Part shown: positions 32,901-39,951 of the stretch, piece after piece
How positions within the stretch are numbered: the first letter of the stretch is position 1
How the letters are laid out: every line of letters starts with the position of its first letter
Origin: Candidatus Electrothrix scaldis
Lineage (GTDB): Bacteria; Desulfobacterota; Desulfobulbia; Desulfobulbales; Desulfobulbaceae
Assembly (NCBI GenBank): GCA_033584155.1
Contig: CP138355.1
Location: 3,915,826-3,979,825, forward strand
Length of the DNA stretch: 64,000 bases
Direction: 5' to 3'
The notes under the pieces: model-generated
The model's database searches: none
What the model was told of the DNA's origin: nothing
What the model saw: only the letters and a program-made list of their open reading frames with translations
Program-made: the position numbers and the translations under genes

Positions 32901-34452
32901 GAACATACATTTTTCCTGCATAATATTGACCGGCATCAGGGGAGGTAATAGTCATATTTGGTTCATCACCTCTGCCCAGATTTGAACCGAGTGCCCGGAC
33001 TTCACTGATGGCCCCTTTGCCTGCCTTACGATCAAAGAGCAATCGGACGGCCTGAGTACCCTCACCATCAGGTATATCCAGATAATACCAACCAGACTCT
33101 TTCAGATCCTGCTCACCGCTGGTCGTACTTTCGACCCACTCCCCTTGCTTTTGCAGTAAAACGGCCAGTTGTCCTTTGAACTTGTCTGCCACGTACAAGC
33201 CCACTGAACTTAGGTCGGTCAAGTGATCAAATTCAAGCTCTATTGCAGCATCTTCAATCGGTTCCTGATCAGGTAAGACTTGCCACGCCTGTCGTTCCCA
33301 GCCGATGAGCATCGTTTCCTGCAGCCGCACCGGGACTACCCCAGTGCTCGTGTCACCATCATACAGCGTGGCAGCAGCATCCCAATCTTCAGCCATATTG
33401 GTACTGATTCTGCTGACAAAGTTTGCACCGTCATCCAACTCAATCAACACCTGCACCTTTCTGACCGTATAAGCCGAGTCCACATCCACTGGAACAAAAC
33501 GAATCTGATTCGTGCCTTGGCGCAACCATGCAGACGAAATTTCTTCAACCTGCTGACCGCCTTGACCGCGTTCGATTACAGAGCCACCCATTGCCACCTG
33601 CTCATTAATACTGCGAATTACATTGCTCCAATGGGAAAGCCCGGACAATTCATAGCTGAGATAGGCCCGCTTAATCTGCTCAGGAAGATAGGTCAGATGA
33701 AAACGGAAGGTATTATCCTGAGCAGCATCGGTGTACGTTCCCTGCTCAGGCCCGATTACGCCTTGCGCTGGTTCAGCCTGATACTGCCTGCTCTGATTGA
33801 CCACAACGCCCTGATCCAGCAGCGAATGCAGCTCAATGCCAGACCAGACAGGCTCATGCTGTCCAGGCGACCAGAACTCAATTTCCCGAATTCCCTGAAC
33901 AACACTGGTGTCACCTGCTGTACCACTATTATCAATCGGCACCAGCTGAAGCCGAAGTGCATCTACTTGTTCACTCGTTTCCAAAGGATAAGAATACCAC
34001 TGTTCAGTATTCGCACTTAAGTTGATAGCAGCAAAATCCTCTATGCCCAGCCATTGCCCGTTAATCTGCTGCTGCACCGTCAATATATACGAGGAAGGAC
34101 CATAAAGACGAATTTCACTGATTGTCCGAGGAGATTCAAAGCGAAAATCAACCAATGCAGAATCAGCTGGTGTATACGCTGTCTCGGTATTGCGATCAAA
34201 AAGCCTGCTGACCTCTGCATTATCCGGTGAAGAAACAGGCAGGGTATAATACTTTCCACCTAAAAAAATTGTTGCAGCGCGCTTTTCTCCTGTTGAAGAT
34301 GAGGACTGCGCCGCAAGAGGTGTTGTTTTAACGAACGGAATCGGTGATGAGTTTTGAGAAACAAGCGCATAGGCTGCGCAGGCATCCATATGAACCCAAA
34401 GCAACAGGGCAAGAAGAGAAAAAAACTTTTGGAACCTTCGCGAAAAAAACAT
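23992..34452 (-). CDS. Giant SpvB/FG-GAP/RHS polymorphic toxin
   Basis: A protein of about 3,486 residues. The ATG at 34452 is preferred because GGGAG precedes it and a signal peptide ('FFSLLALLLWVH') follows. Order: discoidin-like segment near 60-190; SpvB-type region near 830 ('YPIEVPPGRRGMQPQLAVQY'). FG-GAP/VCBS repeats of the 'D-V-N-G-D-G-L-A-D' kind lie at about 1180-2090, then YD repeats at about 2450-3050. The RHS core end is near 3217 ('LYYFGARYYDPRTSVWQSPD'). After 'DPDG' comes a variable tip of about 210 residues with 'IHGGGSS' near 3389 and 'YGCTRCQNADVQQL' near 3411. These match the His and catalytic Cys regions of L,D-transpeptidases. The tip is AT-richer than the core. No secretion or immunity partner is adjacent. 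Confidence 0.88.
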   Translation of the reverse strand: MFFSRRFQKFFSLLALLLWVHMDACAAYALVSQNSSPIPFVKTTPLAAQSSSSTGEKRAATIFLGGKYYTLPVSSPDNAEVSRLFDRNTETAYTPADSALVDFRFESPRTISEIRLYGPSSYILTVQQQINGQWLGIEDFAAINLSANTEQWYSYPLETSEQVDALRLQLVPIDNSGTAGDTSVVQGIREIEFWSPGQHEPVWSGIELHSLLDQGVVVNQSRQYQAEPAQGVIGPEQGTYTDAAQDNTFRFHLTYLPEQIKRAYLSYELSGLSHWSNVIRSINEQVAMGGSVIERGQGGQQVEEISSAWLRQGTNQIRFVPVDVDSAYTVRKVQVLIELDDGANFVSRISTNMAEDWDAAATLYDGDTSTGVVPVRLQETMLIGWERQAWQVLPDQEPIEDAAIELEFDHLTDLSSVGLYVADKFKGQLAVLLQKQGEWVESTTSGEQDLKESGWYYLDIPDGEGTQAVRLLFDRKAGKGAISEVRALGSNLGRGDEPNMTITSPDAGQYYAGKMYVRGFVSPDNGSGAARVYVGEQEVFPVNGEFETLADVEGMDNNDVLEVTAVYPDGETVKNLLPLLQDRLLENSEIEVREYSLLNGTGTGPGDDTGPGGQTSGGENSGISGGNGIYDHVNLVEDFAVSSDQEHSLDSQTGAQVKVSNGAIRKGVKIRMMTLRDRDLPALDAGMVNVTGKARGFRFLPHGMKFDRKVKVKLPYNKQLIPPGFKDEDVRTYFFDEAAGRWSVLERDSVETATSGVVSETDHFTDMINAVVQVPESPEKVNFSPTQIKDIKVSNPAAKVNLIEPPQANNQGDARLSYPIEVPPGRRGMQPQLAVQYSSGGGNGWMGLGWDLSTQAVSIDTRWGVPRYDANLETETYTLSGQQLTPLAHRGELVSRTAEKVFHARTEGGFQKIIRHGDHPADYWWEVFDKNGTRFFYGGDPASGLADDAVLKDYSGNVAKWALRTVQDSNGNTMRYHYVVQEDSGVGSGQGGVPGYELYLDKITYTGYGSAEGPYQVQFIRDRQLDESRRIDVGIDARLGFKKVTADLLRRIEVRYKDQAVRSYEFTYRTGAFAKTLLERITQFDKDGKEFNQHQFSYYDEARNGDGAYKGFGSTETWDTGDDNVKAPMLLGGDASAIGGNSGWNAGAHLYVGIGFGPKKDISIGGKVGGSHSRSKGLLALSDVNGDGLADKVFGSGHLFRPNLSGPDGGTVFGEPVSIGLSDISRETSNMISAGAEAYAGASVGVNVSSTFSETSSYLSDVNGDGLTDLVNSGSVVFGRPDNPETVRPVPLYSGDSNQTPNPVGSGAVDSQNLLENMEELYQEMLAASPLHDTLRRWIAPYDGQISISGQVALVEDTSEERAEYTTADGVRVAIQQNSSELWATELDADNYSPVSPENVDSIQVNKGDRIYFRVQSRFDGAYDQVEWNPEITYQDVTATLDANGLDPYRYQVGEDFIPTGRTALATTLPVTGMVSLSGNMEISEPCSDDITVRVLLNNNEEFSETVAAGQAANIAVNLSGLDVKKDDQLLFKIETDSPIDATLVHWQPHIKYTEAEGVEELYDPDGNPVIAFDPPYVMDIYGDNDLDAPLEAWAATETGTVTVKADIVGGGSEDLALTVKRDQELVGKKVFTGNSVELPVEMTQGDQLYFELSTRSRELGSNINSYTITVNGVAVPAALNYPAEEGFFGQPYRGWTYAGYKGEGEKADQPIVESDLVVPEFDEELFEQNKEVEAPEDLDPQFSPQDMEGIMFYPDPGKNRWKGFDEGTWVTATVQSSSRLNADYVSVPTAEQYAGARAVSRLSRSRQIGVFAGAGPASGSYTFGTSKGLLDFMDMNGDRFPDVIGSGSIQYSPMTGGLEAGSRPVLSGIRETDTTAWSFGLGGNFAQIEFGGKGRQKDGGLQMPPLGISANFGKAEDDAAYDLRDINGDGLPDKVYDNGSAALNLGYAFAPAEAWGSVQVNTGDSVNLSGGLSAGFNDGIYGFSGGVNVSRSEHKTEGALLDINGDGLADYVRQGGNVSLNTGNGFVDITYPGASDFSENATTSQGAGLYFTISIPMPPIQPLIYLIINPGADAGMNMGRPEISIQDIDGDGFPDHLSSEKDNEIKVRRNQIGRTNLLKKVNRPLGANFTLEYERDGNTYQLPQSRWNLTRVEVFDGFVGDGVDTLLTTYKYEDGFHHRQEREFFGYTTVTTEQRNATDNSVYRSTVQTFLNRNYYEKGLLVSEIVLDGAGKKYLETLNSYQLRDVDSGTILQGAFKDSLTATVFPEMIRTDKKFYEGQDEPGISTYQTFEYDALGNVTHFFDAADAGAEDDVESFIHYHSDTANYIVGKADKIEVKSNGELYRLREATIENGTGNIRQVRLSFGSGMAVHDLDYDQYGNIKSRKGPANKKGQRYVMDYTYDPAVNTYVTKIKDSFGYSSSADYDLKWGEISRSTDLNNQSITYRHDSVGRVAGITGPYQQGTGRETIIFAYHPEAAVPWALTRHYDNYQQKTDPLETVTFMDGLKREIQTKKDGAISTGSGNSKDKTKDVMIVSGRIIFDFVGRAVEQYYPITENLGKQGIFNPSFDSIQPTRTRHDVLDRVLQTTIPDDTSTVFAYGFGTDRDGATRFHTRVTDAKDNSKETFKDVGEHITAVKEFNKGETIWTSYAYDPLGQIVQVRDDKDNLTKVGYDLMGRRTRIDSPDAGLTEYVFDPASNLVEKITANLRAEGKAIKYDYTYNRLDNIEYPDYTGNNVSYTYGAPGAAFNRADRIVTVTDESGSEKRFYGPLGETVKTIKYVASRTEGKAANSPEIYITQYTYDTYNRLRQLIYPDNEVLTYLYNSGGLAESASGTKGEYDYPYLKALTYDKFEQRVFMRQGNGAETRYEYNPRNRRLANLKAAAAGREFMDLSYDYDPVGNIEGLDNAAAVRKPNEFGGKSRQRFGYDDLYRLTSASGLLEQKPNTEHRYTLAMQYDSIHNILTKNQQHVRITPGGSSITQKKTTYDYSYDYTSSRPHAPTQIGERAFSYDANGNQTGWESDENGTRRTIVWDEENRIQAIKDNGHTMRYAYNDAGERVIKTGPQGETVYVNQFYSVRNREVGSKHVFVGTGRIVTKLVKGQENVTTPGTATHPGKSDPSGKAVGHSGKGNNGGGSGGGAPGKGNIVYEKDIYYYHPDHLGSSTFISDADGELYQHLENFPFGETWVEESTNTQRTPYHFTAKELDEETGLYYFGARYYDPRTSVWQSPDPILASYLPTGDREQDGNLTGMGGFFNTVNINIYHFSGLNPLRYIDPDGERTEDFSWGKAYDIRANFWEDAQAGKPAAMLITNPKTNKTTFFYTTKTALGLPKVEQYSIDSRVNVDGRALPDAEGSFITDGVDSVIKTNKSPALGPTGANIDVGDDRDRDIHGGGSSLAHPYDPRQGWRATYGCTRCQNADVQQLGMRIDSFMQANPGVAIPYVRLPGGQRGASNPSGTGTLPTSGNYNFIQINSQQSELNRCSPGDW

Positions 34453-34692
34453 AGTAACTCCCGAGCTACGAGTGAATGCTATGAAGTAATAAGACAGGTA
34501 GGCCAGATCGACGAACACAAAGCGAAAGAGATCTCACAGGAAGAACAGGTGTTCGACGATTTTTTCGACCTTTATCGTGCTTTTTCGAAAAAGGCAAGAA
34601 AAAAAACGCCCTGACCTTAGGTAGCCAGAACGCGTAGACTAGGGAGGTAAAGCAAAGGAAATAGTTAGAATACTACATAAAATGGCAGTTAT

Positions 34693-35232
34693 TTACCACC
34701 GCCTCGCATACTCTGAAGTACAGTCCAGGCAGAGCTTTTTGCCCTCATACAGACGAATCTTGGCTTCCACCGCTGTTTCGCCGCATTGCTCACAGACCAC
34801 GGTTTTAAAAATCTTTGCCTTCACAGGAAGTTCATAGGTGGGTTCAGCAAAAGAAAAAATCTCTTCATCAGGCAGGCTGAGGATTTCCTGCTGGTAGGAT
34901 TTTCGATTGCCGGTTTCCTTATCAAAAAGATAGACAAGACGAATGCGTAGCTTCTTACCCTGTTCACGAAGAAAAAAGCTGAAGGCTTGTTTACCCCGGT
35001 CTCTGTAAAGAAGGTTCCCTTTTCCCAAGGTGCAGCTGAGCAAGGCTTGCACTGCATCCAGGCTACAGGAGTCATTCTCCGTCACGCAGACCAGCTCCTC
35101 GTCTGCGGCAGAAGTAATTCCCAGACGCTTCCGGGCTGCTAGTGCCACCCGGAAACCGATTGCCAGCCCAGGGCACTCATGACCATGAAAATCAACGCAT
35201 TTTCTCCAATCTTCCTGCAATGCTTCGTCCAT
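34693..35232 (-). CDS. FmdE-family protein with C-terminal zinc finger
   Basis: A 179-residue FmdE-like protein. The family motif 'DFHGHECPGLAIGFRVALAA' is near the N-terminus with its conserved His and Cys; 'NDSCSLDAVQALLSCTLGKG' follows. The C-terminus has two CX2C pairs ('CEQCGET' and 'CLDCTSEY') that form a zinc-ribbon or TRASH-like finger. FmdE is named for formylmethanofuran dehydrogenase, but many anaerobes carry stand-alone versions with a proposed metal or molybdopterin-related role. The ATG at 35232 is chosen for its GGAG site. Confidence 0.85.
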   Translation of the reverse strand: MDEALQEDWRKCVDFHGHECPGLAIGFRVALAARKRLGITSAADEELVCVTENDSCSLDAVQALLSCTLGKGNLLYRDRGKQAFSFFLREQGKKLRIRLVYLFDKETGNRKSYQQEILSLPDEEIFSFAEPTYELPVKAKIFKTVVCEQCGETAVEAKIRLYEGKKLCLDCTSEYARRW

Positions 35233-35255
35233 TTTTTTCTCCAAGCTCAAGATTC

Positions 35256-35756
35256 TTAAAGTTGCACAAGCTGGCTACTTATCTTCATGGCATTTTTTCG
35301 CAGCCGTCGTCGTTCTTCACGCTCATAGCGCATGAGCAAATGCCGGGCTATAAATCCGGCAACGGCCTTTAACAGTTCCGAAGGAACAACGGGTTTGGTC
35401 AGATACAAATCCGCCCCTTGTTTCATACCCCAGTACTTATCCGCCTGGTGATTTTTACTGCTCAAAAGAATCACAGGGGTATGCTGAGTTTCCGGCCGGG
35501 ATTTAATTGCCCGGCAGGCCTGAAAACCTGTTTTTTTAGGCATGATGATGTCGAGGATAATCAAATCCGGCTGCTCAGCCAAGGCTTTTGCGATACCTTC
35601 CTCCCCATCCTGAGCCGTGATAATTATATAGCCCTCGTTACTGAGGACTTTCTGAAAGAGCTGCAACTCTCCTGGGCTGTCATCAACGATCAGGAGTTTT
35701 TTTGTGAGATTACTCGTCTGCCGGGTCAATCTCTTCCATTCATCTATCCTTGCCAC
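35256..35756 (-). CDS. Single-domain response regulator
   Basis: A 166-residue receiver protein. The acidic pair is in 'LLIVDDSPGELQ', the phosphoacceptor Asp in 'PDLIILDIIMPKKTGFQACR', the Thr/Ser position in 'PVILLSSKN', and the Lys in 'DLYLTKPVVPSELL'. The C-terminal helix is long and basic, with no DNA-binding domain. The GTG at 35756 is chosen because AGGAGG lies 6 bases upstream. It sits 23 bases before fmdE-like and is probably co-transcribed with it. Confidence 0.85.
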   Translation of the reverse strand: MARIDEWKRLTRQTSNLTKKLLIVDDSPGELQLFQKVLSNEGYIIITAQDGEEGIAKALAEQPDLIILDIIMPKKTGFQACRAIKSRPETQHTPVILLSSKNHQADKYWGMKQGADLYLTKPVVPSELLKAVAGFIARHLLMRYEREERRRLRKNAMKISSQLVQL

Positions 35757-36023
35757 CTCATTCCTCCTGCCTGCCCTATTCCTTCTCAATATGCTTTACC
35801 TGAATAAGACATAAAATTTTTCCATACGATTTTTTTAAAATGACAACCCTTACCCTTTTCAGATTGTGCGTTCAGGGAGAAAGGGAAAAAAATTAAAAAA
35901 CAACGTGTTTTATGCGCTCTTCCCACTAAGAAAATTCATTGCGGGACAGCAAAATATTTGCATTATGTTAAAATAACATTAGCATAAATGTGGTTACCCA
36001 GGGGAGCATTCCCAAAAAGTAGG

Positions 36024-37046
36024 TCAAATGACACTCGCGGCCTTTAGGGAAAAAAAATGCTCTCTCAACATGTTCCATCGGCCAGCTTTATAGTGCGCTC
36101 GTAAATACAACATAGCCTCCGCTGTTTCCTGCAACCAGAACAGCGAAGCGCCCTTAAGGCGCAGATTAACCACTCTGCGTATCGCGCTCTCGACGGACCC
36201 GCTCCCTATCGGTAAACTTTTTTCCGCGACATCGGAATAAAGCATGCGATGCATGTTGCGGACAAAATAATCCCGCTCTGTTTTGAGCTTTTTATTTCGA
36301 CTCCTGCGATAAAGCTCTTTTATCGCCTCAACTACTTCCTGACTTCTGCCGTTTTTCAACATGGCTCTATGTTTCGCAAACCATCGCTTCCTTTGTGCCG
36401 GTTTTAATTTTTTCTGCAATCCTGACACCTTGTTTAGATGCTCAGCTGCATGATAAAAATCGAGAAGTTCATGGCACTGATTGGAGGCAAGGCCGAGTGA
36501 CGTGAACAGCTTACTGACACGATTCCATATCCATCGGGCACCGTCGGCGACAAACAACACTTTCGCTGCCGAGCTCACATTGATCTTTTCAAGATAAAAA
36601 CGTAGGAGCGAAAAAACAGCATCTGGACCTTTCATACTCGCATCTATAAACGGCGCAAAGGTCCTGTCAACTTTTCCTTGATCGTTAACCGTATGAATAA
36701 TCAAAAGCTTAGGTTCTCGCCATGCACCGTGATATCCCGAGCGTCCCTTTTGGGTTTTAGGACCGCGTTTCTTTTCTCGTATCCGAACACGTCCCCCGTC
36801 CACAGAAACAACAACCCGGCAACCGGACAATGTCTCGGAAAAGTTGTATCCTTCAGTCCGGGCCGACAGCTTCGCACGTTGAGCGTAGCGTCGGCAGGTA
36901 TTACATATCTTCTTGATAGCAAGGAATATTCCATTCCCCTCCAGAACCTGTCGGGCTTCAGCATAAGAGCCGACAATGACGGCTGTTGAGCTGACTTCAG
37001 AGGCAAGTTTTGGAGTCAGGCGATCATGTATACCCAGGAGAAACAA
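36024..37046 (-). CDS. Transposase, downstream frame (catalytic part)
   Basis: A 340-residue frame holding the DDE core: Asp in 'RVVVSVDGGRVRIREKKRG', Asp in 'KVLFVADGARWIWNRVSKLF', and Glu in 'PIGSGSVESAIRRVVNLRLK'. The 'G-S-G-x-V-E-S' and 'L-K-G-A-S-L-F-W' ends are typical of ISKra4/ISLre2-related enzymes. The apparent TTG start is not convincing; the natural N-terminus is the upstream frame at 37024-37446, joined by a +1 shift. Confidence 0.8.
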   Translation of the reverse strand: MFLLGIHDRLTPKLASEVSSTAVIVGSYAEARQVLEGNGIFLAIKKICNTCRRYAQRAKLSARTEGYNFSETLSGCRVVVSVDGGRVRIREKKRGPKTQKGRSGYHGAWREPKLLIIHTVNDQGKVDRTFAPFIDASMKGPDAVFSLLRFYLEKINVSSAAKVLFVADGARWIWNRVSKLFTSLGLASNQCHELLDFYHAAEHLNKVSGLQKKLKPAQRKRWFAKHRAMLKNGRSQEVVEAIKELYRRSRNKKLKTERDYFVRNMHRMLYSDVAEKSLPIGSGSVESAIRRVVNLRLKGASLFWLQETAEAMLYLRAHYKAGRWNMLREHFFSLKAASVI

Positions 37047-37446
37047 GCCCGGATAAATGCCGTTTCTTTTTTTTGCGTCTCTTATCTTTTTTGACCGCCC
37101 GACTGAAGTAGCTCGCCACTACTGTGATCGTTACACCAAGTGAAGTCGATATGTTAACTTCCCGTACACCCTGATTCTTCATTTTTTTAGGAATAGAGCG
37201 TACTACTTTCCTTTCCTCGTCCTGTATCTTATCTCTCTTCAGACTTTCCTGTATTTTCAATGCCAAGATACGAGCAGCAAGCCTGTTTGTTGCTTTAACT
37301 ATCTGTTGTTCGGCTTTATGCAGGGAAGCAGGGCAGTTGATATGAAATATCTCATTAATCAGCCATTTAATTTCAAGCTCACTGTCATAGATCTCATTTT
37401 CCAATACACCAAGATTTCCTTCGACGGAACACGTTGCCTTTTTCAT
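37024..37446 (-). CDS. Transposase, upstream frame (N-terminal part)
   Basis: A 140-residue helical, strongly basic frame that supplies the DNA-binding N-terminus. It ends in a run coding 'RRKKKK' encoded by eight consecutive A, exactly where a +1 shift or loss of one A would continue into the catalytic frame ('RNGIYPGLFLLGIHDRLTP'). This could be programmed slippage or a simple inactivating base loss. An AGGACAG sequence precedes the ATG. Confidence 0.7.
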   Translation of the reverse strand: MKKATCSVEGNLGVLENEIYDSELEIKWLINEIFHINCPASLHKAEQQIVKATNRLAARILALKIQESLKRDKIQDEERKVVRSIPKKMKNQGVREVNISTSLGVTITVVASYFSRAVKKDKRRKKKKRHLSGLVSPGYT

Positions 37447-37660
37447 GATTTGCTGTCCTGAATTTGAAAGAGTGATTCAGGGCTGTGTTAATTCCATGAA
37501 TTGATCCTGATGTCTTGCAAAAAACAAATCAGCAGTTAAAAAAAGTACATTCCTACTTTTTGGGAATGCTCCCGTTACCCAGGCAATAAGCTCATCGCCT
37601 CATTATTGCAGGAAAAACACCTGAAAAAACTAGACCTAGGGCTTCGATAACACAGCAAAT

Positions 37661-38317
37661 TTAATTAATATCTTCAAGAAGACCAAGTTTTGCTGCGTAC
37701 CGGACTAAATCCACTGTGCTGTGCAGATCCAGTTTACTAAGAATATTGGCTCGATGATTGGTCACTGTTTTCGCACTGATGCAAAGTTTATCTGCAATAT
37801 CAGGCACAGCAGTGCCTTGAGCAAGCAGCCGAAAAATTTCCTGCTCCCTTGCGGTCAGATTGCCGTAGGTTGAATCAGAGAGATCTGAAGACTCAGCGGC
37901 CTCAAGCAGCCGCCCGACGATCTCCCGGGACAGGGCGGAATCCAGGTAATATTCATCCTGCAAAGCCGCCTCCAAGGCATTATGCAGACAGCCTGAAACG
38001 GACTCTTTGACAATATAACCGATGGCCCCGGCTCGTAAGGCACCCATGATATAGTCGATCTTTGAATGCATACTGACAATGATAATACGGGTCTCAGGCA
38101 CAGCCGCCTTCAAAATCCTGGTCAGCTGGATTCCACTCTTATCAGGCAGAGAAAGATCAATCACTGCAACATCAGGCTTGAGAGTACGGACAGCTTCTTC
38201 CCCCTGTCGGGCATCAGCACCTTCGCCAGCCACTTCAAAGCCGGAGTACTTTTCAATGAGCTGTCGGAGACCGGCCCGAAAGGTATCGTGGTCATCAATA
38301 AGGACTATTTTTTTCAT
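37661..38317 (-). CDS. NarL/LuxR-family response regulator
   Basis: A 218-residue regulator. The receiver (residues 1-120) has 'KIVLIDDHDTFRAGLRQLIE', the phosphoacceptor Asp in 'PDVAVIDLSLPDKSG' and 'IGYIVKESVSG'. The C-terminal GerE helix-turn-helix has 'LTAREQEIFRLLAQGTAVPD' and 'ISAKTVTNHRANILSKLDLH'. It is the natural partner of the HisKA_3 kinase 31 bases upstream on the same strand. Confidence 0.92.
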   Translation of the reverse strand: MKKIVLIDDHDTFRAGLRQLIEKYSGFEVAGEGADARQGEEAVRTLKPDVAVIDLSLPDKSGIQLTRILKAAVPETRIIIVSMHSKIDYIMGALRAGAIGYIVKESVSGCLHNALEAALQDEYYLDSALSREIVGRLLEAAESSDLSDSTYGNLTAREQEIFRLLAQGTAVPDIADKLCISAKTVTNHRANILSKLDLHSTVDLVRYAAKLGLLEDIN

Positions 38318-38348
38318 GGCTCGCTCCTGCTTGGTATTCAGGTTAATT

Positions 38349-39884
38349 TCAGGTTAATCTGACCTCGGCCTCCTCTGTTGCCGGACCGGGAAATTCAACG
38401 ATAATTTTGGTGCCTTGTTCCGGGACGGAACGGATCTTAAAGGTTCCCTGCATCATCCGAACCCGTTCTTCCATACCAAGCAAACCAAAGCGCTTATTTT
38501 CCAGGGCTTTGCGGACCCCCTGCTCAGGATCAAAGCCGCAACCGTTATCTTCTATGCGGAGGATGATATTGGGGTGGGAGGCGATCAGGCGTATATCCAC
38601 CTTGCTTGCTCCAGCATGTTTTTCAATATTATTGAGCCCCTCCTGGACCAAACGGTATATATTAATTGCATCGTCAAAGGGAAAATCCAAAGTGTCTACT
38701 CCTGCCTTGGAAAACTGCACCACTATGTCGGTCTGCTTGCTAAAATCCCGGCAATAATCAGCTATGGCACTGGTGAGCCCAATCTGCTCAAGTCCGGGCG
38801 GACGCAGGTTATAGGAAAGCTCGCGCACGGTCTTGATACAATGATTGAGCAAACGTGCCCAGTCTGCTATTTCATCCTGCCTTGGGGGATGCCCTTCGGC
38901 AGCATCCTGGAGCAGACTTTCTCCGGTAATCTTGAGCGAGGAAAGATTCTGCGCTACATTATCATGAAGATACAGCGAAATTTGCTGCCGCTCAGTTTCC
39001 TGTACGGTCAGGAGCTTCTGAGAGAGATTATGCACCTGTTCTTCCGCCCTTTTGAGCTCGGCATTAGCATACAGCAATTCCTCAGTCCTTTCCTGTACCT
39101 TCAAATCAAAGGCATTATGATAACCAGCCAGTTGTTCGGCCATATTGCCGAATTCCCTGGCAAGGAACTCAAACTCATCACCGGAATCAATCCGCACCTG
39201 ATGATCCAGGTTCCCCATACCTATCTGTCGAGTGCCTTCCTGAAGGATTTTCACCGGTTCCAGCACAGAGCGCATCATCAAAAATACAACGATGAGGGTC
39301 AGGAGAATAACAGCAACGCCGGTTAGGGCGACAACGGCCAAGGTATGGCGATATTGCTGATGAACAAAGACCTCAGTCCGGTCAATCTGCAACATATGGA
39401 GATGAAGGTGGCGATCAATGGCATTTTCAAGATGCGCCAGTTCTTCCCGAATAGCCTCAGAGATCTGGACTAACTCCTCTTCCTTGGTCGGCCAAGCCTG
39501 CTCGGACTTTTCCAGAAGATACTGAGATAATGTGGTGGCAAAAATAGCGTGATGAAGCATTTTATGAGCAGCCTGCTCTTCCTGGCTCAACGATTTATGC
39601 TTATGTTTGGCGTGCCGTTCTATCATTGCGCTCAACTGCTTGGCCTTTTCCCTAATCAGATTGCGGTCAAATTTTCTTTCCCGAATACCTGCTTCCAGAG
39701 AAAGGAGCAATTTCTTGAGGTCCAGCATGGCTGAGGCATTCATAGTTGCCTCCTGCTGAAGTTGGGAAAAATGCTGATGCACGGTTGAGAAGGTCCAGAT
39801 GCACCACCCGCCCTGAATAAGAATGACGAGAATCAGAGGAAGAAAGTAGAGAAGAAATCTCTTACGCAGACCGATTTTCAACAT
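38349..39884 (-). CDS. NarX/DegS-type sensor histidine kinase
   Basis: A 511-residue membrane kinase. TM1 is at residues 10-30, a four-helix-type periplasmic region follows, and TM2 is at about 180-200. A HAMP domain ('MMRSVLEPVKILQEGTRQIG') and coiled coil come next, then a HisKA_3 domain with the phospho-His in 'RQQISLYLHDNVAQNLSSLK'. The HATPase has 'EGLNNIEKHAGAS' and 'IEDNGCGFDPEQG'. It should phosphorylate the NarL-type regulator just downstream. Its first 270 residues are nearly the same as those of the diguanylate cyclase next door. Confidence 0.92.
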   Translation of the reverse strand: MLKIGLRKRFLLYFLPLILVILIQGGWCIWTFSTVHQHFSQLQQEATMNASAMLDLKKLLLSLEAGIRERKFDRNLIREKAKQLSAMIERHAKHKHKSLSQEEQAAHKMLHHAIFATTLSQYLLEKSEQAWPTKEEELVQISEAIREELAHLENAIDRHLHLHMLQIDRTEVFVHQQYRHTLAVVALTGVAVILLTLIVVFLMMRSVLEPVKILQEGTRQIGMGNLDHQVRIDSGDEFEFLAREFGNMAEQLAGYHNAFDLKVQERTEELLYANAELKRAEEQVHNLSQKLLTVQETERQQISLYLHDNVAQNLSSLKITGESLLQDAAEGHPPRQDEIADWARLLNHCIKTVRELSYNLRPPGLEQIGLTSAIADYCRDFSKQTDIVVQFSKAGVDTLDFPFDDAINIYRLVQEGLNNIEKHAGASKVDIRLIASHPNIILRIEDNGCGFDPEQGVRKALENKRFGLLGMEERVRMMQGTFKIRSVPEQGTKIIVEFPGPATEEAEVRLT

Positions 39885-39951
39885 AGTATATTTTCACCTT
39901 CTACCAAGGCCCAAAAACCTTGGCAGGAAGACAAGCTTCAGAAAAAAATAT

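Larger units (their letters stand above)
36002..37573 (-). mobile_element. 1,572-bp insertion sequence, ISKra4/ISLre2-like
   Basis: Perfect 22-bp terminal inverted repeats (36002-36023 and 37552-37573, beginning GGGAGCATTCCC). The flanks carry a 9-bp target duplication GTTACCCAG at 35993-36001 and 37574-37582. The element contains two overlapping frames on the minus strand that make one transposase. It landed between two response regulator genes without breaking either. Confidence 0.9.
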
